Shown here one piece after another: positions 55,404 through 64,000 of a stretch of DNA of 64,000 bases. Location of the stretch: assembly GCA_029465975.1 (NCBI GenBank), contig CM055743.1, positions 12,394,145-12,458,144 on the forward strand, in the 5' to 3' direction. Numbering within the stretch: the stretch's first letter is position 1; every line of letters begins with the position of its first letter. Source of the stretch: Dallia pectoralis. Lineage: Eukaryota; Chordata; Actinopteri; Esociformes; Umbridae. Below the pieces are notes generated by a model. The model was not told the origin of the DNA and did no database searches. It saw nothing but the letters and a program-made list of their open reading frames with translations. The position numbers and the translations under genes are program-made.

Positions 55404-56215
55404 AGTTGAGCTCAGTGGTAGAGTGCATGTTGGTGTAGCTCACTGGTAGAGTGCATGTTGGTGTAGCTCAGTGGTAGAGTGCATGTTGGTGTAGCTCAGT
55501 GGTAGAGTGCATGTTGGTGTAGCTCAGTGGTAGAGTGCATGTTGGTGTAGCTCACTGTTAGAGTGCATGTTGGTGTAGCTCAGTGGTAGAGTGCATGTTG
55601 GTGTAGCTCAGTGGTAGAGTGCATGTTGGTGTAGCTCAGTGGTAGAGTGCATGTTGGTGTAGCTCAGTGGTAGAGTGCATGTTGGTGTAGCTCAGTGGTA
55701 GAGTGCATGTTGGTGTAGCTCACTGTTAGAGTGCATGTTGGTGTAGCTCAGTGGTAGAGTGCATGTTGGTGTAGCTCAGTGGTAGAGTGCATGTTGGTGT
55801 AGCTCAGTGGTAGAGTGCATGTTGGTGTAGCTCAGTGGTAGAGTGCATGTTGGTGTAGCTCAGTGGTAGAGTGCATGTTGGTGTAGCTCAGTGGTAGAGT
55901 GCATGTTGGTGTAGCTCAGTGGTAGAGTGCATGTTGGTGTAGCTCAGTGGTAGAGTGCATGTTGGTGTAGCTCAGTGGTAGAGTGCATGTTGGTGTAGCT
56001 CAGTGGTAGAGTGCATGTTGGTGTAGCTCAGTGGTAGAGTGCATGTTGGTGTAGCTCAGTGGTAGAGTGCATGTTGGTGTAGCTCAGTGGTAGAGTGCAT
56101 GTTGGTGTAGCTCAGTGGTAGAGTGCATGTTGGTGTAGCTCAGTGGTAGAGTGGATGTTGGTGTAGCTCAGTAGTAGAGTGCATGTTGGTGTAGCTCAGT
56201 GGTAGAGTGCATGCT
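55404..56215 (+). repeat. 28-bp minisatellite of polymerase III A-box units, 29 copies
   Basis: GCTCA recurs at 55410, 55438 and on to 56194 in exact 28-bp steps. Units contain TTGGTGTAGCTCAGTGG and TAGAGTGCATG. Only a few variants occur: CTCACTGG (about 55439), CTCACTGTT at 55551 and again 168 bp (six units) later at 55719, GTGGATG, and GTAGTAGAG near the right end. High uniformity means recent expansion. Confidence 0.96.
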
Positions 56216-56320
56216 TGGTATGTACGTATAATGTCCTGGGTTTAATCCCAAGCTTCTCCCCAGGTTGCCTGTTCTCAATCGGCCTACATGGTTAAATAAA
56301 GGATAAATTCAAAATTAAAA
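55404..56320 (+). mobile_element. tRNA-derived SINE with a 29-fold expanded head
   Basis: The right end is a SINE. A tRNA(Ala)-like segment (GTAGCTCAGTGGTAGAGTGC at 56191, then CTGGGTTTAATCCCAAG at about 56237) is followed by CTCAATCGGCCTACATGG and a TTAAATAAAGGATAAA tail that also occurs at 57905. Upstream of the one complete head, the first 28 bp are repeated in tandem 28 more times. A boxes TAGCTCAGTGG match the RNA polymerase III A-box consensus. The B box GGTTTAATCCC is degenerate (GGTTCGAATCC expected). Confidence 0.8.
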
Positions 56321-57904
56321 AATAGTCCCTGTTTTAGTCTGTTTAAATTCCTTTTGGTGCTTTGGGACATGACATGAATTTAAAGGTTGAATAACTGTAC
56401 GTTTGGTGTGCCAAGTACTTTATAATATTTGAATTATCAAATAACCTATTCCGCTTTAATTTCCCTGATTTAAATTAGGCATTTCCAAAAGAAAGATCTT
56501 TTACAACAATGAATTAAGTGCTTTCGCGATGGCCAGTACAAAATAATATTAAAAACCAACTTAAGCAGAACAGGGGCCAGACTTGCAGCTAAGAATTTGA
56601 AACTTTTTGAAACTTCTGATTCTCTGAAGTTGGATCTCTGAGGTTAGAGCAACATCCTGGACAGCTTACCTCAGTTCCATATGTGAACCTAAAAACAAAA
56701 ATGCAACAGATAAAGTGGTGATGTAGTCAGACGTTATCAGTGGCCTTGAAATTAGAATGACAGAGAAAGATAACATAAAAAAATTGAGGAAAACTGAGCA
56801 AAATCTCAACTGGATAAAACAGAGTGGGGGAAAAGAAATCCCAGGTTTCTGATAATGGTTACCGTCGACTAATGGAAACTAATTCAACTTAAAACTTGGC
56901 TTTGGGCCCAGAACTGAAGCACATTGAAGAACGTTGAGGAGAAAAATGAGCCCTGCCATTTCTCCACTGTGATTTAATGTATTCGTAATGAGAAGTAATA
57001 TCTCCCCCTCTAAATATCTGCCGGATAGCGTTTGGGTCACATGGCCCCGCCCATCCCCTCAAATGTTCTTTTCGCTCGGCGGCGTTGCCAAAATAATGAA
57101 CGCCTGCTGCCTCGGCCAACCCGAAGTCTCCTCCCGACACTAGTGTTTACTAGGGATACAAAAAATGAACACCGTGTAGTTGTTCGTGATTTTCCATGAG
57201 TCAAATGCTCTGGATATAACAGCATGGATGGAGGAGAAAAAGTGCTGGAGGAGGAAGAGAAGGATGAACTGGGGAAAAGAACCAGATAGAGGGGCGGGGC
57301 TTGTTGTACATTTGCTGTACGTCCAAACGCCTTTGTAATGACTTGTGCCTGGAGCGGAAGAAATGACAATATATTTGTAACTGATACCATAATGCTAAAG
57401 AGGATTTTTGTTTAAGTGTAGCGACATACGATTCGTTTGCATCTCTTCATTATTCCGGGGGTGGAGCCGGTTATGTGGGTACGATAGGTTTAAATACTGA
57501 TAGACGGCAGGAGGGTGAAAGCTTTATTGGTATCCACCGTCTTGTCTCCTCATAATGGCTGCGCCGACACTGGGTTGACCCCTATCTCTGCTGGGAATGC
57601 TGGGAGGATCAGGCTGAGTGCTGGCGCTTTATCTTGTTAATGGGGGAAGGGGGATTATAATTTTTTTAGCTAATGGGGGGTATATGATTTGGTGGAGGAA
57701 ATAAGGAACCGCTGACTGCGTTTTCAACCGCAATAAGAATGCACAGGGTATCTGGAAAAATGTATATTTAAATTTAAACAAGTTCTGGTGTAGACCGAAC
57801 GAGGTGGGTGAGGCCAACAGAAAACACCTTCCTGCTAAAAGGCAAATGGACCACAGCCTCCAGATAGATAGCACCATAAAAGACCCACTCACTAATGTGG
57901 GCTT
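56321..57904. other. Unique sequence, no gene seen
   Basis: No repeat family or exon recognised. The frames at 56889-57390 (minus) overlap each other and lack motifs. Confidence 0.4.
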
Positions 57905-57955
57905 AAATGTTCTCATCGCCCTACCTGGTTAAATAAAGGATAAAAATTAAATAAA
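57905..57955 (+). mobile_element. SINE/LINE tail
   Basis: TTCTCATCGCCCTACCTGG then TTAAATAAAGGATAAAAATT, the same tail as in the SINE at 56271-56318. The body to the left is not recognisable. Confidence 0.55.
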
Positions 57956-60720
57956 AAACAGTTTAATTTATCACTCCTTGCAAAGCCTTCAACTCTGAAC
58001 TACTCAGACTCTACCAGACCAATATAAAATCAACTGCCACGTATCACCAATATTAAGGCATTTCTGTTGAGCGAATCCAAAAAGTACTCTCCACAAGACA
58101 CGAGCCATTTTTGAGGTGGAACCGCAGACAGGAAAGACACAGAAGACTTCTGAAGGAGCACTCTTGTGACTTGATCTGCTCACTGAAACGGATTAAAATA
58201 AAAGGATTGAAAAATGTCTATGGAACGTGACCTCACCTCGTAATGGCTGTCTTCAATCTGTTTCCGGTGTGAACGTGGCTTTTGAAATTGCTAGGTCTGT
58301 GTGAGACCATGTTAGGACAAACCGAGACAGAACCGAACGCACCCATAACATCATAAATGCATTAATAAACGAATGACAGTTAAATAAATAAACACAATAA
58401 AAGCACTATAATTCTAAATACTAGATAACCGCCCTCGGGGGATAAAATACAAATAGATTATGGTTTATGATCATTCATTCCTGCCAAATCCGCTTCGAGT
58501 CCACTGTGCGCTTCTCGCTGTGGGAAATTGAAAAACCATGACATATCAAACCCATTTGGGCACACAAAGCCCTACAGTCGTGTTATTCATCCCAGCAAGG
58601 CTGCTTAGTGAGCCCGCTGATCTTAGCCAAATGAATGCGGCACATTCAATGAGATCGTGGATTACATAATTGCCATGGTGACAAATCAGATCCGCCATGA
58701 CAGGCACCGAAGGGGGTGAAACCAAAGTGTTTGTTTGCGAATGTTCGCGGCCAGATTACGAGTGGAAATGTCGGCCATCAACGTCAGATGCGGATCTGTC
58801 GCCCGTGTCAATCTACTTGCCACCTGTTAACTCGTTACCGACAGCTTGGCCCTAAGCTAGCCACTCTCAGATATCTTCAACCACCCCCGTTCCCCCGCAC
58901 ACACACACTATAACACACCTCGAGATAGGTTGTGAAACCGGGACCTTGTTTCTCCTATCCAATAGGCATTGAGATAATATCTCAGTCAGGAGCCATCTCA
59001 GTGTGCGCCGTACGGACATTGTACAACTCTCCTTCAGCCTGACAAAAGCACCGAGGCCACTCAGTTCTGTATTATCTGAAATCTGTCCAGCTCTCTCCCC
59101 ACCGGGGCAACGGGTTCAGTTTGGAGGATAATCAAAGGGCGTAATTACACCAAGTGTCCCTTAAACAAGCCGCACACGGCACGAGCAGGGGCCAGAGGGA
59201 GGCTGGACAGGGGAAGAAAGAGAGAGAGAGGAATTGTTGGCCGAAGAGAAAGGGCGAGAGAGCAGACTGGCATTCTTAGCTTGCATATCAAAGGGTCCGG
59301 AGAAAGATCAGTCATCCGGAATCGCTAAAAGACCTTTCAATGAACCTCCTTTAATCCCGGCACAATGCTACAAATCGAGCTGGAAGCGAGCGTCACAAAG
59401 TGGGGCTCTGGGGTTTAATAACTCCCCCTGGTGAAGAGTGTAAATCTTTAATAGAGGGCAAGTTAAGCCTTCGGCGGCTCCGACATGAGGCCCGGTTCTG
59501 GGCTAGTGGTTGTGTCTATGAGAATGCTTGATGACACAAACAATCTGAATAATTAAAACCCATTCAGAGGGATATAGTCATACAGGTCATATCAAGGAAG
59601 CAAACAAACAAGCAAGCGAACCGACACATGTTTATATACACACACACACAAAATAGCAGACGCCGTGACGAAAAATGGAAAGAGCATATTATAACATCAG
59701 CGACTTACAAATAAAAGCCTCATTTATATTTTACCCTCTTCGCAAACCTTTCCCGTAAATATTTATAGAGTCATTAAAATTAAAAACTAAAGTTAGAAGC
59801 TCTCTGAAGCGCCAAGTCCTGTGACTTCACTTAGTCTTTGTTACAGATGAAAAGAGCTTCTCAGTTTCTGTTAGTTTTGTAAACCGAAAGGGGCCAAATC
59901 ATATCAAACGGCATATTATAATACTGGTGGGTTATGTTTGAACTGAAGTGGTATTAGTGCATTTCTAACAGATATCAGGCACCAGGCTCTATCTTTCGCC
60001 GTCAGGAGATTCAAACTACCTGCCATCTTGATGGCAAAGAGGTGAACAGTAAAGGTAAGTCACTAATAACAATCTTTCTGGGATGTGAGGCAGAAATCTC
60101 ATTTATACCATTTCTGATAATGTTTCATGATTTTTACCCTATTCCTATGCACCCAGACCCAACCCAGAAATCTTTCCAATCATAAAAATAAGCATTTCAA
60201 CAAGCATTTTTTCTACACAGCCAGACAACGAGATGCGACAATGGTCGCAAACTGTCGCCGTCAATTTTGCCTTGTCGGGGGTCTATTCCACCAGAGGGAG
60301 TCGCTAGAGAACTGTTAATTCACAACCTCCCTGCTAACGACGCCACCCCACAACTAAAGCTATGTCTGGTCCATATCTCCACCCTTACTGTCACAGCCAT
60401 TGAGTTAACCCCAATTAAGGCTTGAATCTGGTGGCACCAAATGTTAGACAACTTCCAAAAACAAAACAAAAATCAGTGAAGATGGTAAACCAACTTCGAA
60501 GAACAAACAAGTAAAATTTGTAAATGTGTACTAAGAATGTAATTGTAATTGTTCTGTTGTGTTTTAGGCAATCATTACTCTTTAAGTTGGCATAACTCCC
60601 TATTGAGAACAATTCCACACATGCAGGACTGACTGGCATCACTGGGTTGCAAGACATTCCACTTGCTATTCCTCCAGCTTTCACGTCTATCTAAGACAGA
60701 CAAGCAGACAATAATCACGT
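57956..60720. other. Unique sequence, possible conserved noncoding segments
   Basis: No gene recognised. 58590-58700 (GATCTTAGCCAAATGAATGC, GGATTACATAATTGCCATGG) and 59130-59150 (GGGCGTAATTACACCAAG) have the complexity and homeodomain-type motifs of developmental enhancers. That is a visual impression only. Confidence 0.3.
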
Positions 60721-63700
60721 TTTATCTCAAAAACATTCTGAAACATTCAAAGAAAAAAAACAAAGAGTCTGACATTTTGACAGGCAATTAGAGGGAATTT
60801 GTAAAGGCACCAATTATATTTGACAAAGATGTCGTGTTGATCTATGTTTCCTATAAAGGACTGCGGTTTCCACTGAGGTACTGACTAAGTGTTTGCTGGA
60901 ATAGTGCGGAGGAATGTGGACAAAGCCCAGACACACACACACACACACTTTTACACAGGGAACTCACTCACTTACCAATGGTACCAGGAGGCATTAGCGC
61001 TGTTTGCTGGAGCTCGTGGGACTTCACAAAGGACAAGGTTTAGTCATTAGGTACATTTGTCCACACAAGGCTGCGAGAACAACATGAGAGGTAGAAATTG
61101 TACAGCAAGCTACAGCCCACTACGCCAAAGTGCCCGGACACAGATTTCATTTTGCTGGGTGCAGATGGTCAGCAGTGTCATTATTTGCACACATGAGGCT
61201 GCATTCAGTCAAAGGGTTACAAGTCTTTTTTAAACTCATATGGTTTGACTCCAGCACCATACATTGGCTAACATTACATCTGTGAACATTTACATGCAGA
61301 CTCATAAAGGTAATGAGATTTAAAAAAATATGTGACACTAAACATTTCTTTGTTTTGCTTCTTTGTCTCTGACAAATGTAGTTAATAATGTAACCACTGC
61401 TTTTGCGACACTCCTCTGGTAATTGCCATTTCAAACCAGTGTCAAAATGTCATTCATTATATTTCCATTAACGTCAAATATGTCCAAACAACGACAGTTT
61501 TATAGGTGCACTGTAGCACGTGTCAATCTTTAAGTGAGTTATTATAAATCACATCCTGAGCACACAAATAATGACATCATGTACACGCTTATATAGATAA
61601 TTTCCTTTTATGTGCCCACTTGATACACTTAATTTCCCAGAAACCTTTTCACCTTCTCTCTCCCAGTGTCATACTCCTTTTTGCCACTACCCGTAAGTAT
61701 CCACGGCAACATGAGCTGACATTCTTATAAGGGCTTCTGAAATGCTTATTAATGTAATGCCCTCCCATCCATTCCACACCCCAATATGTTAACTTATCGA
61801 TCTGACAGATCGAATGGAGAAAAAAACCTTGCGATTATGACTGACCGGGGTACTAAAAAGATTTTTTAACGGATGAGCCACTCACTGTGGCGAGAGAACC
61901 AAGCATTCCGTCACAGCTAAGCCTGAAATTACAGAACAAATAAGGAAGACTGAAGCAAGAACAACCGTCTACGCTCCGAACTCCACAAACGATCCACGAC
62001 ACACAATCCAGTATGCTGGGGTCAGCATGGCAGCGATGCCAATATGTATAGACACACACACACCAAAACCTCTATACTGTATAACAATGTCTAAGAGTGG
62101 ACATCAGTGAATCCAGTAGCCAGTGTTCAAAGATATTTAATATCTGGCCTAGGAGTAAAGCGCTTAAATATTGATCCAGGTTAGCCAGATCATGAGTAAA
62201 TGCTTGGGAAGCAGACTTCATGTGTCTGACTGGCCGGGCTGGCAGGCGCCTGGACTCCTGAGGGCGTGGCCGGCGCTGGTCAGTGAGCCCGGAGACAGCA
62301 GCCTGCAGACTGAGTGGAACCAGCCATTCCCGTTTAATGCTCTACGCTTCTCTGTAAACTGATAAACGTGGCTCTTTGCGGTGAAACATAAACCGCTGGT
62401 TGATTTCGAAAATAAAAACTATTGAGCTTATTTGTGGCTCGGCTCTGATCGACCTCCTGGGTCACTGTTGTTGCAAAGTTCAGAGCAGAGGCATGATACA
62501 CTAATGTGTTAACGTCACTACCCGTAATAAAACCGTTTCTCTACAATAAAGTCAATGCCGATGTTCTCTGCAAAGGTCCATTGTACAACATGATGAAACT
62601 AATGTACATCTTTACCTCCGGAGCTACGAGATCAATTTTAATAGCATTGCCTTTACAGTAGGCTAAGTAAGTGGACCCGTTTGAAATTGTCCTCTGCTTC
62701 TCCCAGGTTGACAGGACAACTCGTGTATGACTACAAAACTATTAGTGCCGCTGGCTATTTCACCCACATGCCCCTGTCTGCTTAGGGCATTCCCCCTATT
62801 TCATTGTGCCGAGGTGCCCTTTCTCCTTTAGCTTCATTAGCAGATTTGCACATTGTTCGTGCTTGGCTGCGCTGGCGCTCTGGTGTGGGCGAGAGAATGC
62901 AGGTTCCAGGGTCTTGCTGTGTTCCTGTATTCTCTGCATTTCTCCAGATGAAACTAGTGGAAATGTGATTCGGCGCTTGACCTCAACATTTCTCAACTCC
63001 ATCCATGCGAGCAAACAGAAGCGCAAAGGGAGGAGGTAAAAAATGGCAGTCGCACACTAGCGGCCCAGGTCTGAGGTACACTGTGAGGGAGAATGGTGTC
63101 TGTAATTGGTAACCTAGGCAGGAAGCCATTACTTCACATCGAGATGAATTGTCACCCGAGGTTATCAAAGACAGAACTCTTTTTTTCTCACACGCCACAG
63201 TGTTTTGTTCCAGGCTCGTTTCAAAACACCTGGGCTACATTTCACAGCGAGCACCAACTGCGGGCAGCTTCATTACCGACGCCACTCCGAATGCGGAGCA
63301 AATAAATGGAGTCTGTGCTTTCACAAAGGGAAAAATAATTATTCCCTATTTTAGATCAAATGCACTGGCTCGTGGGCCGTGTCGAGGTATTGTCTCTGAC
63401 TGTGGGCAGTCAAGGTTTCAGACGTTAGCGTCGAACGAGCCAAGGCTAGGAAGGGCAATTTCACAAACAGTGAAACTCCGAAAATGAGCCACCCTGGGCA
63501 TGCACATTGTGTTCCACGTTTTAAACTGGAAAGTAACCGAACTGAGGGCTTCATTAAATTGGAATAGTATGCCTCCCGGCCCCCTGTATTATAGGTAAGA
63601 ATTACATCTAAAGCCCTTTCACTTTTTCTCCACCGTAATCACGCTTTTCCGACATTCCGCTGCAGATAGGGGGTCTTCGGGGGATCGCGCTGACATTATG

Positions 63701-64000
63701 AAAAATTATAAATGTGACCTTCTAGAAAGGGAGAAATAGGGAGAGAGAGAGAAAGAAGGAGAGACTGGGGAGTTATCAGGGCTGTCGGACGGACAGGAGC
63801 CTGGCCAGAGAGCTGAGATAATGGGAGCACTTGGTTCAGCCCCTTACTCCTGAGTAAATACATTATATCCATTAAATACTCCATGGAAAGACTCTACCTA
63901 CTGAACACATCTTGAAGGAAATACAAGAAAGACTAAAGGCTCAAAGGAAAGATACTCGAAATGCTCAAGACTACTGCATGTTAACTAAATGAAAATCCGG
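60721..64000. other. Unique sequence, no gene seen
   Basis: A CA run is at 60930-60949 and a short GA run at 63738-63755. High-complexity moderate-GC sequence lies at 62200-62360 and 62800-63550. A 112-codon plus frame (63149-63487) has no recognised domain. Confidence 0.35.

Noticed and set aside
55404..56215. CRISPR-like regular repeat array
   Set aside because: Units are contiguous without unique spacers, and the genome is clearly eukaryotic.
56191..56262. Functional tRNA(Ala) gene
   Set aside because: A- and B-box-like parts are present, but the acceptor-stem ends (GTTGGTG and CTTCTCC) do not pair and the B box is mutated. A SINE body and AT-rich tail follow, so it is a SINE head.

Overview
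The window reads as vertebrate, almost certainly teleost, nuclear DNA. It has no compact gene arrangement, and it contains (CA)n/(GA)n microsatellites, Tc1/mariner, hAT, LINE, SINE and LTR-retrotransposon remnants, and very long minisatellites. Several interspersed repeats look like families I know from salmonids and pikes: a Tc1-like relic of the Sleeping Beauty-ancestor type at 5807, a LINE 3' end ending in TCAATCAATCAAATTT at 38108, a SINE tail at 30235 and a GGTATATGG repeat at 19340. I therefore favour a salmoniform or esociform fish. That is inference from remembered family sequences, not a database match. I find no complete host gene. Two short minus-strand stretches (20066-20229 and 15344-15563) are the only weak exon candidates.

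Layout. 1-6.7 kb is a graveyard of LINE and Tc1-like fragments on both strands. 6.7-11.7 kb is mostly unique DNA with a CA array (8.1-8.6 kb) and one decayed LTR. 11,716-14,776 is a complete, very young LTR retrotransposon: two 368-bp LTRs identical by eye, TG...CA ends, a 5-bp GTGAG target duplication and a polypurine tract. It has no recognisable gag-pol; its interior is proline/arginine-rich minisatellite DNA. 14.8-20 kb is unique DNA with GA/CA tracts and a few possible conserved noncoding segments. 20.5-21.4 kb is a Tc1-like element with both ends, and 22.7-24.8 kb holds an 18-bp minisatellite and a long GA tract. 27-28.4 kb is a Tc1-like relic in which a 67-bp piece of the transposase region is tandemly repeated ten times. 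28.6-33.4 kb holds a 53-bp minisatellite and two large arrays of one 19-bp unit.

33.6-49 kb is mostly unique sequence with scattered LINE and SINE ends. It also has a decayed LTR abutting a Tc1-like element that carries a 17-bp minisatellite (38.5-39.7 kb), and a 5'-truncated LINE (43.5-44.5 kb). 50-52 kb is a cluster of two Tc1-like pieces and a hAT transposase relic. 54.1-54.5 kb is a short, internally deleted Tc1-like copy. 55.4-56.3 kb is the most unusual repeat: a tRNA-derived SINE whose head, containing the RNA polymerase III A box, is repeated 29 times in a perfect 28-bp register. 57-64 kb is unique sequence.

The unifying theme is not an operon or pathway. At least nine independent minisatellites lie in 64 kb, and at least four sit inside or arose from transposable elements (LTR interior, Tc1 67-bp unit, Tc1 17-bp unit, SINE A-box unit). 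All long open frames in the window are products of stop-free tandem repeats or remnants of transposon proteins.
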